A stretch of DNA of 8,658 bases from Betaproteobacteria bacterium UBA2293 (GCA_002345845.1 DDWF01000072.1:8790-17447); one strand, 5' to 3'. Shown: positions 1-7,283, counted from the first letter of the stretch. Notes: generated by a model not told the origin, from the letters alone. Translations and numbers: made by a program.

Positions 1-665
1 GGCCCGCCGTACTCGTCAGCCAGACGATCGTAATGGGCATGCGCCTCGCTTTCGGCCAGGCCGGCCGTCCGCCATTCCCGTAGCGCCGGGTGAGCGAGCA
101 CGGTGTCGCGATAAGCCGCTGCGACATCCGGCAAGGGCACATTGTAGATGTCGAAACGGCAGACCACCGGCGCAAACATCGCGTCGGCCACTGAAAAATC
201 GCCGAACAACCAAGGACCATCGCCGCTGGCGTATTGCGTGCGCGCCTCGCTCCAGATTTCGACGACCCGGTCGATGTCACGCTGCACCTCGGGCGAGGCC
301 GGCCGCCCGCGCAGCTTCAGTTTGAGATTCATCGGCATGGCGCTGCGCAAATGGGTGAACCCCGAATGCATCTCGGCGCAGATGCTGCGTGCCCTCGCCC
401 GCGCCCTGGCGTCGGCCGGCCACATTGCCGGATGGCGCTCGGCCAGCGTTTCGGCGATGGCCAGGCTGTCCCATATCTGGAAGCCATCCTCATGCAGACA
501 CGGTACCCGGGCGTTACCGGCGATGGCCTTGAGCGCGGCGTTGTAGTCGCGGCCGGCGACCGAGACCAGGTGTTCGCGAAAGGGAATGCCGAAGTGCTTC
601 ATCAACAGCCACGGGCGTAGCGACCACGACGAGTAGTTCTTGTTGCCGATATACAGATCGAACAT
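1..665 (-). CDS. Glutathione S-transferase family protein (3' end off the window)
   Basis: Read from the reverse strand, an open frame runs from ATG at 665 to the left edge, giving 221 codons with no stop. GST-family proteins of this kind are a little longer, so only a few residues should be missing. The N-terminus (residues 1-20) carries the NKNYSSWSLRPW pattern common in bacterial GST-like proteins, with Ser residues where the glutathione-activating residue usually sits. The thioredoxin-fold cis-proline follows (V54-P55), then the D66-S67 pair that normally binds the glutathione gamma-glutamyl group. The C-terminal helical domain includes a FSVADAMFAP segment that fits the conserved S-x-x-D N-capping box. 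It should be a soluble cytoplasmic enzyme; its substrate cannot be told. GGAGG lies six bases before the ATG and fixes the start. It is divergent from the kinase gene at 854. Confidence 0.88.
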   Translation of the reverse strand, partial: MFDLYIGNKNYSSWSLRPWLLMKHFGIPFREHLVSVAGRDYNAALKAIAGNARVPCLHEDGFQIWDSLAIAETLAERHPAMWPADARARARARSICAEMHSGFTHLRSAMPMNLKLKLRGRPASPEVQRDIDRVVEIWSEARTQYASGDGPWLFGDFSVADAMFAPVVCRFDIYNVPLPDVAAAYRDTVLAHPALREWRTAGLAESEAHAHYDRLADEYGG

Positions 666-853
666 GGATGACCTCCAGGAAAATGGCGCCTGCTGACGCC
701 ACCAGATGATGCCGACCGCGGCCCCGGGCGACAAGCCCACAGATAGGGCGAATCATTTCTCCGGCGCCGATGTCCAATGGCAGACCGCTCACCCCGCAAT
801 TGGTTTCCGGATGCATCTGCCAGCAGCCGACTTCCCTATTTTTGGAGCCCGTC
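666..853. other. Divergent intergenic region between GST and kinase genes
   Basis: These 188 bp must hold the promoters of the leftward GST gene and the rightward kinase operon. I found no convincing sigma-70 hexamer pair or sigma-54 site on either strand. The best leftward candidate, TTGTCG-N17-CATCAT, is weak at both boxes. An open frame extends the kinase upstream to an ATG at 770, but that start has no clear ribosome-binding site, so the stretch is treated as non-coding. Confidence 0.5.
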
Positions 854-1963
854 ATGCCCGACGACCCAGCCGAAACCCCCGCCGCCGGCCGGTCGCCTAG
901 CTGCCCGGTGATGCCGCTGCTCGCCGGCGGTCCGCAACTGGGCGAGGACTCCTTTCGTCGGGTGGTCGAGTGGGCACCGAGTGCCATGGTCATGATCGAC
1001 CCAGCCGGCATCATGGTGCTGGTCAATGCCCAGACTGAACGCATGTTCGCCTACGAACGCGACGCACTGATCGGCCAGGCGGTGGAAATCCTGGTGCCGG
1101 AGCGCTTCCGCCAGCATCATCAGGCCTTCCGAAATGGCTATTTCGGCGATCCGCAGCCGCGGCCGATGGGCATCGGCCGCGACTTGGCCGGCTGCCGTTC
1201 CGACGGCAGTGAGTTTCCCATCGAGATCGGCCTCAACCCGATCGCCACCGAGGTCGGCACCATGGTGCTCGCCTCGATCATCGACATCACCGAGCGCCAA
1301 CGCGCCCAACAGCGCCTGGAGGATGCGCTGCGCGAGAAGACCGTGCTGCTCAACGAAGTCCATCACCGGGTCAAGAACAACCTGCAGGTGATCACCAGCC
1401 TGCTCAACCTGCAGGCCGACTATGCCGCCGACCCCCGCCTGCGGGCGATCCTGGCCGAGAGCTGCAGCCGGGTCAAGGCGATGGCGCTGACCCACCAGCT
1501 GCTCTACGAGCGCAAGGATTTTTCCCGCCTGCATCTGGGCGACTACCTTGAGCGCCTGGTGCAGTCGATCCGCTCCAGCTACCGGGGCGCCGGCGACCGC
1601 GTTGGCCTGCGCCTCGAACTGCCCGCGGCCGACGTCCAGCTCGATCTCGAACGCGCCATTCCGTGCGGCCTGCTGATCAACGAACTGGTGACCAATTCGT
1701 TCAAACACGCCTTCCCCGGGGAACGTCGCGGCGAAATCGTCATCGAAATAATGGAGGATGCGAACAACCGGATCTGCATCAGCGTTGCCGACAACGGCGT
1801 CGGCCTGCCGGCGGAGTCGGAGCTGGCGCAACCGACCTCGCTTGGCCTGCAACTGGTCGAGCTATTTGTCGAACAACTGCATGGCACGACGAGCATCGGA
1901 CGCGATGGCGGCTCCCGTTTTTCCATCAGCTTTCCCCGCTCGCCCGCCAAGGAGAACCCATGA
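854..1963 (+). CDS. Cytoplasmic PAS sensor histidine kinase, HisKA_2 type
   Basis: A 369-residue soluble kinase that should phosphorylate the response regulator encoded next. A PAS domain fills residues 30-145. It includes the segment ending DGSEFPIEIGLNP and closes with DITER, the usual PAS-to-kinase linker. The HisKA_2 dimerisation box follows, EVHHRVKNNLQ, with H170 the likely phosphorylated histidine. The ATPase domain has the N box NELVTNSFKHAF (N281 as metal ligand), the G1 box DNGVGLP (D313) and a SLGLQLV G2 segment, so it looks catalytically complete. There is no membrane helix or signal peptide, so the signal is intracellular; the PAS ligand is unknown. ATG at 854 is chosen because GGAG (844-847) lies six bases upstream; ATG at 770 is in frame but lacks a site. 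The stop overlaps the next start (ATGA), so the two are translationally coupled. Confidence 0.92.
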   Translation: MPDDPAETPAAGRSPSCPVMPLLAGGPQLGEDSFRRVVEWAPSAMVMIDPAGIMVLVNAQTERMFAYERDALIGQAVEILVPERFRQHHQAFRNGYFGDPQPRPMGIGRDLAGCRSDGSEFPIEIGLNPIATEVGTMVLASIIDITERQRAQQRLEDALREKTVLLNEVHHRVKNNLQVITSLLNLQADYAADPRLRAILAESCSRVKAMALTHQLLYERKDFSRLHLGDYLERLVQSIRSSYRGAGDRVGLRLELPAADVQLDLERAIPCGLLINELVTNSFKHAFPGERRGEIVIEIMEDANNRICISVADNGVGLPAESELAQPTSLGLQLVELFVEQLHGTTSIGRDGGSRFSISFPRSPAKENP

Positions 1964-4407
1964 CCGCCCGCCTGCCGGTAAACCTGATGCTCGTCGAAGA
2001 CGAGCGTATCGTCGCCTTCGACCTGAAACGCCAACTACAAGGCTTCGGCTATCGGGTCAGTAGCGTGGTCGCCAGCGGCGAGCAGGCCATTGAGCGGGTT
2101 GACGAAGAAAAGCCCGACCTGGTGTTGATGGACATCCATCTCGAAGGCCGCATGGATGGCATCGAAGCCGCTGCCACCATCCGTTCCCGGCACCAGATTC
2201 CGGTCGTCTTCCTGACCGCCTACGCCGAGGACGAGACGCTGAAGCGGGCCCTCGACAGTCGTCCGTTCGGCTATCTGATCAAGCCCTGCGAAGGCCGGGA
2301 ACTGCATGCGACGATCCAGATGGCGCTGGCTCGCCGGGAAGACGAAGTCGCCGTCGAAGAGAGCGAGGAACGCCTGAAACTGGCACTGGAATCGGGCGCC
2401 CTGGGCGTCCTCGAGTGGAACTCGGACTCCAAACGCATGAAGGGCGACACCTTTCTCGGCATGCTGTTCGGCCACCGGCCGCAACCCCTGGACGAGTCGT
2501 GGGAAACCTTCATTGCCCGCGTCAGCGCAAGCGATCGCCAACGCGTCAGCAGCGAGCTGTGCTCCACCTTGACGCAGGGCGAAGCGGTCTGCTTCACCTT
2601 CCAGATCGCCGGCAACACCTTTCCGCCACGCCTGATGGAGGCGCACGCCAAGGCCTACGGCGGGGACGACGACACCCGGCGCATCGTCGGCATCCTGCAG
2701 GACGTCACCCAGCGATACCGCGATGAAGCCCTGCTCCGCCAGTCCAGTGTCGTCTTCCAGACGACTGCCGAAGGCATCGTCATCACCGACGCCGAACGCC
2801 GGATCGTTGCCGTCAACAGTGCCTTCTCGCGCATCACCGGTCACACCGGAGAGACTGTCCTCGGCCAGGATCCGGACGTCCTGCTGCGCACCGCCCCGGC
2901 GCTCGATCGCTACGCCAGCAGTCTGCAGGTCGACGGCGCCGGCTTCTGGCAGGGCGAGGTGCGCTGCCATCGCAGCGACGGCAACGCCTTTCCAGCCTGG
3001 CAGAGCGTCAGTGTCGTCCGCGACAGCGGCGGCCAGTTGACCCATTACGTGACGGCCTTTTCCGACGTCACGGCCATCTACGAGGCGCAGGAACGTCTGC
3101 ACCATCTGGCCCACCATGACCCGCTGACCGGCTTGCCCAACCGACTGCTGTTCGATGACCGCTTGCGGATCGCCATCGAGCACGCGACGCGTAACGAACA
3201 GCGCTGCCTGCTGCTGTTTCTCGACATCGACGGCTTCAAGGTGATCAACGACACCCTCGGCCATGCCGCCGGCGACGAACTGCTGCGCATCATCGGCGCC
3301 CGCTTGCGCAGCGTGCTGCGTACCACCGATACGATTGCCCGCCTGGGTGGCGACGAATTCGTCATCCTGATCGACAGCATCAATCCGGAATATGCGGCGC
3401 AACTGGCGCAAAAAATTCTCGAACAGCTACGCCTCCCAGTGGCGATCGGCGACGAGCATCTGACCGTCACCGGCAGCATCGGCATCGCCGTCTTCCCGGA
3501 CAACGGCACCAATAGTCAGGAACTGATGCGTGCCGCCGACATGGCGATGTACACCGCCAAGTCCGAAGGCCGCAACCGCTTCCATTTCTACGCCGAAGAC
3601 ATGGCCGAACGGGCGCTGCAACGCATGGCCATCGAACAAGGCCTGCGCCGCGCCCTCGTTACCGACGCCCTGGTGGTGCATTACCAGCCGCGCGTCGATC
3701 TCGCCAGCCGCAAGATCGTCGGCGTCGAGGCCCTGGTCCGCTGGCAACACCCGGAGCGCGGCATCATTCCCCCGGCCAGCTTCATCGGCATCGCCGAAGA
3801 ATGCGGTCTGATCGAACCGCTCGGCCGCTGGGTGCTGGATCACGCCTGTCGCGAGATGCTGGAAATCGTGAACACCATGGCCCCGGACGAGGTCTTCCAT
3901 CTTGCCGTCAACGTCTCGCCACGCCAGTTCCTTGGCAGCGATTTCGTCGCCGTCCTGCGCACGGTGCTCGCCGAAACCGGTTTCCCCGCCCACGCCCTCG
4001 AACTGGAAATAACGGAAAGCACCCTGCAGGCGACAGAGCGCAGCCTGGCCGTCCTGCACCAGCTTGAAGAGCTCGGCGTCGCCGTCAGCATTGACGATTT
4101 CGGCACCGGCTACTCCTCGCTCAGCGTCCTGCGCGATCTGCCGATCAAGCGCATCAAGATCGACCGCTCCTTCATCATCGGCCTGCCGGAAAGCGAAAAC
4201 CAGCGGGCCGTCGTCGAAGCCATCGTCGCCCTGAGCCGGGCGATGTACATGTCGATCACCGTCGAAGGTATTGAACACGCCTCCCAGGCGCAGATACTGG
4301 AGGCGCTCGGTTGCCAGGAAGGCCAGGGCTACCTGTTCGCCCGACCGATGCCCCATGCTGACCTGGTCCGTCTATTGGCCGACCCGCTACCGACGACGGC
4401 GCCCTAG
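1960..4407 (+). CDS. Response regulator with REC-PAS-PAS-GGDEF-EAL domains (c-di-GMP synthesis/breakdown)
   Basis: An 815-residue cytoplasmic protein, probably the partner of the preceding kinase. The REC domain (6-122) has acidic E13/D14, phosphoacceptor D58, T86 and K108. Two PAS domains follow (about 138-250 and 262-375). The GGDEF domain (about 378-540) has an intact GGDEF at 463-467 and the inhibitory RxxD site at R454-D457, so it can plausibly make c-di-GMP with feedback control. The EAL domain (556-803) keeps EAL at 590-592, N651, E683, the DDFGTGYSS loop (D712, D713), K733, E769 and Q789, the full metal and catalytic set of active phosphodiesterases. Both activities are therefore predicted; which dominates, and how phosphorylation shifts it, cannot be read from sequence. 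The start is ATG 1960 with GGAG at 1951-1954; the frame stays open to 1663, inside the kinase gene, which is a shadow extension. Confidence 0.94.
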   Translation: MTARLPVNLMLVEDERIVAFDLKRQLQGFGYRVSSVVASGEQAIERVDEEKPDLVLMDIHLEGRMDGIEAAATIRSRHQIPVVFLTAYAEDETLKRALDSRPFGYLIKPCEGRELHATIQMALARREDEVAVEESEERLKLALESGALGVLEWNSDSKRMKGDTFLGMLFGHRPQPLDESWETFIARVSASDRQRVSSELCSTLTQGEAVCFTFQIAGNTFPPRLMEAHAKAYGGDDDTRRIVGILQDVTQRYRDEALLRQSSVVFQTTAEGIVITDAERRIVAVNSAFSRITGHTGETVLGQDPDVLLRTAPALDRYASSLQVDGAGFWQGEVRCHRSDGNAFPAWQSVSVVRDSGGQLTHYVTAFSDVTAIYEAQERLHHLAHHDPLTGLPNRLLFDDRLRIAIEHATRNEQRCLLLFLDIDGFKVINDTLGHAAGDELLRIIGARLRSVLRTTDTIARLGGDEFVILIDSINPEYAAQLAQKILEQLRLPVAIGDEHLTVTGSIGIAVFPDNGTNSQELMRAADMAMYTAKSEGRNRFHFYAEDMAERALQRMAIEQGLRRALVTDALVVHYQPRVDLASRKIVGVEALVRWQHPERGIIPPASFIGIAEECGLIEPLGRWVLDHACREMLEIVNTMAPDEVFHLAVNVSPRQFLGSDFVAVLRTVLAETGFPAHALELEITESTLQATERSLAVLHQLEELGVAVSIDDFGTGYSSLSVLRDLPIKRIKIDRSFIIGLPESENQRAVVEAIVALSRAMYMSITVEGIEHASQAQILEALGCQEGQGYLFARPMPHADLVRLLADPLPTTAP

Positions 4408-4410
4408 CCA

Positions 4411-4433
4411 GGCCGGGCAGCAACTGTCCGGCC
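4411..4433 (+). other. Hairpin after the GGDEF-EAL gene, no U-tract
   Basis: GGCCGGGCAG and CTGTCCGGCC form a 10-bp stem with one G-U pair around a CAA loop, three bases after the stop codon. No run of T follows, so it is not a standard intrinsic terminator. It may slow RNA decay or help Rho-dependent ending of the two-component operon. Confidence 0.5.
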
Positions 4434-4434
4434 C

Positions 4435-4454
4435 ATTGCGTAGCCCTACGCAAT
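4435..4454. promoter_or_regulatory. Perfect 9-bp inverted repeat, putative operator upstream of urtA
   Basis: ATTGCGTAG-CC-CTACGCAAT is a flawless dyad with a 2-bp spacer, 97 bp before the urtA start. Its symmetry and size fit a dimeric regulator's binding site. The CGTAG/CTACG half-sites recall LuxR/FixJ-type response-regulator sites in betaproteobacteria, but that comparison is from memory. A 2-base loop makes an RNA hairpin role less likely than DNA binding. No NtrC-type site or sigma-54 promoter is visible in this gap. Confidence 0.5.
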
Positions 4455-4496
4455 CTGACGTATTTCCGCCCCCGCTCCCCCTCCTTAATCTGACGT
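4452..4496 (+). repeat. Two direct copies of AATCTGACGT before urtA
   Basis: The decamer AATCTGACGT occurs at 4452-4461 and again at 4487-4496, 35 bp start to start, separated by a C-rich stretch. The first copy overlaps the right end of the 9-bp inverted repeat. The pair may be accessory contacts for the same regulator or sites for another; chance is possible but unlikely for an exact decamer in a 143-bp gap. Confidence 0.5.
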
Positions 4497-4550
4497 TGCA
4501 CCGCAGCAAACGCTATTCCGCAACGTCCAACCTCAGATCAAGGAGTCCTC

Positions 4551-5813
4551 ATGAGCAATCGTCGCACTTTCATCAAGGCCACCGTCCTCGCCGCCGCCCT
4601 GTCCACCATCGGCATGGCCGCTCACGCCGCCGACACCATCAAGGTCGGCATCCTGCACTCGCTGTCCGGCACCATGGCCATTTCCGAAACGGCGCTGAAG
4701 GAAACGGCACTGATGGCGATCGAGGAAATCAACGCCAAGGGCGGCGTACTCGGCAAAAAGCTCGAGCCGGTCGTCGTCGATCCCGCTTCCAACTGGCCGC
4801 TGTTCGCCGAAAAGGCCCGCCAGCTGCTGAGCCAGGACAAGGTCGCCGTCACCTTCGGCTGCTGGACCTCGGTCTCGCGCAAGTCGGTCCTGCCGGTTTA
4901 CAAGGAACTCAACGGCCTGCTCTTCTACCCGGTCCAGTACGAAGGTGAAGAACTCGAGAAGAACGTCTTCTACACCGGCGCCGCCCCCAACCAGCAAGCC
5001 ATCCCGGCCGTCGAGTACCTGATGTCCAAGGATGGCGGCTCGGCCAAGCGCTTCGTCCTGCTCGGCACCGACTACGTTTATCCGCGCACCACCAACAAGA
5101 TCCTGCGCGCCTTCCTGAAATCCAAGGGCGTGGCTGACGCCGACATCATGGAAGAGTACACCCCGTTCGGCCACAGCGATTACCAGACCATCATCGCCAA
5201 GATCAAGAAGTTCGCTTCCGAGGGCAAGAAGACCGCCGTCGTGTCGACCATCAACGGCGACTCCAACGTGCCCTTCTACAAGGAACTCGGTAATGCCGGC
5301 CTGAAGGCCACCGATGTGCCGGTTGTCGCCTTCTCCGTCGGTGAAGAAGAGCTGCGCGGCGTCGATACCAAGCCGCTGGTCGGCCACCTGGCCTCGTGGA
5401 ACTACTTCATGTCGATCAAGAACCCGGAAAACACCAAGTTCGTGAAGATGTACCGCGACTGGGCGAAGAAGCAGAAGCTGCCGAACGCCGACAAGGTCGT
5501 CACCAACGACCCGATGGAAGCCACCTACATCGGCATCCACATGTGGAAGCAGGCCGTCGAGAAGGCCAAGTCCACCGACACCGACAAGGTCATCGCCGCC
5601 ATGGCCGGCCAGACCTTCAAGGCACCGTCGGGCATCGTCTCCAAGATGGACGAGAAGAATCACCACCTGCACAAGTCGGTGTTCATCGGCGAAGTGAAGG
5701 CCGACGGCCAGTTCAACGTCGTCTGGAAGACCCCCGGCCCGGTCCGCGCCCAGCCGTGGAGCCCGTACATCGAAGGCAACGACAAGAAGAAGGACGTGCC
5801 GGAAGGCAAGTAA
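4551..5813 (+). CDS. urtA: Urea/short-chain amide ABC transporter substrate-binding protein UrtA
   Basis: A 420-residue periplasmic binding protein of the branched-chain-amino-acid/amide receptor class. In known systems UrtA captures urea and hands it to the UrtBC permease and UrtDE ATPases. Recognition rests on the family-typical stretch from VVDPASNW through TFGCWTSVSRKSVLPVYKELNGLLFYPVQYEGEE (residues about 75-125) and on matching length. The closely related FmdD amide receptor is the main alternative. The signal peptide covers residues 1-26, with likely cleavage at AHA|AD. It begins NRRTFIK, close to the twin-arginine consensus, so export may be by Tat. AGGAG lies five bases before the ATG. 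It has its own terminator, and no urtBCDE or urease genes follow within the window, so it is a single-gene transcript. The gap before it holds the palindrome and direct repeats. Confidence 0.92.
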   Translation: MSNRRTFIKATVLAAALSTIGMAAHAADTIKVGILHSLSGTMAISETALKETALMAIEEINAKGGVLGKKLEPVVVDPASNWPLFAEKARQLLSQDKVAVTFGCWTSVSRKSVLPVYKELNGLLFYPVQYEGEELEKNVFYTGAAPNQQAIPAVEYLMSKDGGSAKRFVLLGTDYVYPRTTNKILRAFLKSKGVADADIMEEYTPFGHSDYQTIIAKIKKFASEGKKTAVVSTINGDSNVPFYKELGNAGLKATDVPVVAFSVGEEELRGVDTKPLVGHLASWNYFMSIKNPENTKFVKMYRDWAKKQKLPNADKVVTNDPMEATYIGIHMWKQAVEKAKSTDTDKVIAAMAGQTFKAPSGIVSKMDEKNHHLHKSVFIGEVKADGQFNVVWKTPGPVRAQPWSPYIEGNDKKKDVPEGK

Positions 5814-5835
5814 GCCGGCCGCTGTCAGTCGCCAC

Positions 5836-5866
5836 AAAACGGGAGCCAGCGCGCTCCCGTTTTTTT
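5836..5866 (+). terminator. Rho-independent terminator of urtA
   Basis: ACGGGAGC (5839-5846) pairs perfectly with GCTCCCGT (5853-5860) around the loop CAGCGC. Seven T follow on the right (5860-5866) and AAAA precedes the stem on the left. It lies 23 bp after the urtA stop and separates urtA from the downstream cyclase gene. The flanking A and T runs could allow weak function in reverse, but no converging gene is present. Confidence 0.93.
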
Positions 5867-5891
5867 ATCAGCAGTTCATGCCGGCAACACG

Positions 5892-5903
5892 CCGGCGCAG
5901 GCG
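5892..5903. promoter_or_regulatory. Small dyad GATGA-CA-TCATC upstream of the cyclase gene
   Basis: A 5-bp inverted repeat with a 2-bp spacer, flanked by GCGCA on the left and TGCGC on the right, so the symmetry extends with a 3-base bulge. It lies 64 bp before the diguanylate cyclase start, where an operator could sit. No clear promoter hexamers are seen beside it, so this is only a candidate. Confidence 0.2.
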
Positions 5904-5967
5904 ATGACATCATCTGCGCAATCAGGCATAGTCGGCGACCGCTCAACCCCGATCTTGGATTCTCTGC

Positions 5968-7131
5968 ATGACGACGGACTCACGAATGGGCATCCGGCTG
6001 GCCCAGTTGCACCTCTACGTCGACATCCATCTGCATGACCGCTACCTGGCGCCGCCGCTGGCCTTGATCGCCGCCGCACTGCTGACCAACTGGGTACCGG
6101 CGATGTGGGCCGCGCTATGGGTGGTGATCGAACTGGCGATCGTCGCCAACTACATCCGCGTCTATCGGGCCTTCAAGCGCGCCGATGTCCAGCCGCGCGA
6201 CGAGCGGCGCTGGGCCAACCGCATCGCCATCGCCCACGGGGCCCACATGCTGGCCTGGTCGTCGCTCGTCTTCTGGGCCTGGCAACAGGGCAATTTCTCC
6301 AGCCTGATCTTCATCATGATGATTCACATGGGCCTGATCGCGCTGACCGCAGCGATGAGCAATTCCCATCTGCGCCTGCTCACGCTCGACATGATCTTTC
6401 CCGTGCTGGCCTTTCTCGGCCTGCCGCTGTTCGATCCCACCTGGTTCAATGTTGGCCTGAGTCTGCTCGGCGGCTGCTTTACCGCGCTGATGATCCAGGT
6501 CGGCCGGCAAATCAACGCGTACACGACCGAAGCCCTGCAATTGCGCCAGCGCAACGAGGTACTGATCGCGGAACTGGAATCCCAGGCCTTCCGGGATTCG
6601 CTGACCGGCATCGTCAACCGTCGCTACTTCCTGGCCACTGCCGAAAAGCATCTGCAGACGGCACGCCAGCACGCCCATCCGCTGGCCCTGCTGATTATCG
6701 ACCTCGACCACTTCAAGCAGATCAACGATCAATACGGGCACCTGGCCGGCGACGAAGTCCTGGTCGCCGTTGTCGATGCCTGCGTGCACCACCTGCGCGG
6801 CGGCGATTGCCTCGGCCGACTGGGCGGTGAGGAATTCGCCCTGCTCTTGCCCGACGCCACGTGGAGCGAGGCAATGGAGACGGCGGAGCGCCTGCGTCGG
6901 GCGACCGAAATGCTGGCCGTAACGGTCGGCGACAATGTCGTGCACCCAACCGTCAGCATCGGCTTGGCCTTGCTGGCGGCGACCGATGGCAGCCTGTCCG
7001 CCCTGATGCACCGGGCCGATCTGGCGATGTATTCAGCCAAGATGCAGGGGCGCAACCGGGTCGTCGGTGACGACCCGCAGTCAGCCCCGCCAGCGCCCGC
7101 CTGCGCACCGCTAACGTCAGCCCCGGCGTAG
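5968..7131 (+). CDS. Membrane-bound diguanylate cyclase (six-helix sensor plus GGDEF)
   Basis: A 387-residue inner-membrane enzyme predicted to join two GTP into c-di-GMP. The N-terminal part has about six hydrophobic segments (near 28-43, 45-63, 92-107, 112-130, 137-155 and 159-177), a MASE-like membrane sensor that I cannot assign to a named family. A short helix leads into the GGDEF domain (about 208-370). It has FRDSLTGIVNRRYF at its start, an intact GGEEF at 286-290 and the RxxD inhibitory site at R277-D280, so it should be active and product-inhibited. The tail after 370 is rich in Pro and Ala. There is no EAL domain. The ATG at 5968 has only a weak GGA upstream; ATG at 5986 is a possible alternative start. 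The urtA terminator implies its own promoter. Confidence 0.9.
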   Translation: MTTDSRMGIRLAQLHLYVDIHLHDRYLAPPLALIAAALLTNWVPAMWAALWVVIELAIVANYIRVYRAFKRADVQPRDERRWANRIAIAHGAHMLAWSSLVFWAWQQGNFSSLIFIMMIHMGLIALTAAMSNSHLRLLTLDMIFPVLAFLGLPLFDPTWFNVGLSLLGGCFTALMIQVGRQINAYTTEALQLRQRNEVLIAELESQAFRDSLTGIVNRRYFLATAEKHLQTARQHAHPLALLIIDLDHFKQINDQYGHLAGDEVLVAVVDACVHHLRGGDCLGRLGGEEFALLLPDATWSEAMETAERLRRATEMLAVTVGDNVVHPTVSIGLALLAATDGSLSALMHRADLAMYSAKMQGRNRVVGDDPQSAPPAPACAPLTSAPA

Positions 7132-7203
7132 CGTACGCCCTGCGCCCGGATGTGCGGCCACCGTCGGCATCATGCCGGCTAAGGGCATGGATTCACCCTG
7201 GAT

Positions 7204-7256
7204 CTTGGGCGGCCGCTTGCCAATGACGTGTAACATGCATGTTGGCAGCGCCCAAG
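7204..7256. promoter_or_regulatory. Nested inverted repeats in the ccoQ upstream region
   Basis: CTTGGGCG (7204-7211) pairs with CGCCCAAG (7249-7256), and GCCAA (7219-7223) pairs with TTGGC (7242-7246). Two extra pairs and small bulges join them into a long imperfect hairpin. Inside it lies the perfect 12-bp palindrome AACATGCATGTT (7232-7243). The block ends 27 bp before the ccoQ start, so it falls in its promoter or leader. It carries no T-run and does not match an FNR/Anr box (TTGAT-N4-ATCAA), the usual control of cbb3 genes. It could be an operator, a terminator for the cyclase gene or an RNA leader structure. Confidence 0.4.
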
Positions 7257-7283
7257 CTGCCCGTTCACCAAGAAAGGAACCCC

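Noticed and set aside
770..853. Longer N-terminus for the histidine kinase starting at ATG 770
   Set aside because: It has no clear ribosome-binding site and adds a low-complexity lead before the PAS domain, whereas ATG 854 has GGAG at ideal spacing.
836..1852. Long open frame on the minus strand across the kinase gene
   Set aside because: It is antisense to a gene with unmistakable kinase motifs; its translation shows only the biased composition expected of a GC-rich shadow frame.
2035..3411. 458-codon open frame on the minus strand inside the GGDEF-EAL gene
   Set aside because: It is the mirror of a high-GC coding frame; no recognisable domain, and the sense strand has intact REC, PAS and GGDEF motifs.
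4533..5837. 434-codon open frame on the minus strand over urtA
   Set aside because: Same cause; the sense product is a clear UrtA with signal peptide and terminator, and the antisense product has no recognisable domain.
5882..5896. GCCGGC repeated either side of AACAC after the urtA terminator
   Set aside because: GCCGGC is self-palindromic and frequent at this base composition; no further symmetry and no T-run.
7125..7179. Two short hairpins around and after the diguanylate cyclase stop (GGCGTA-GCG-TACGCC and GTCGGCAT-C-ATGCCGGC)
   Set aside because: Stems of 6-8 bp without a T-run are common by chance in DNA this GC-rich; not reliable as terminators.
7243..7257. Possible sigma-54 promoter before ccoQ (TGGCA and GC with 10-bp spacing)
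   Set aside because: The -12 part reads AAGC instead of TTGC, the element lies inside the inverted repeat, and the leader would be only about 16 bases; too weak to call.
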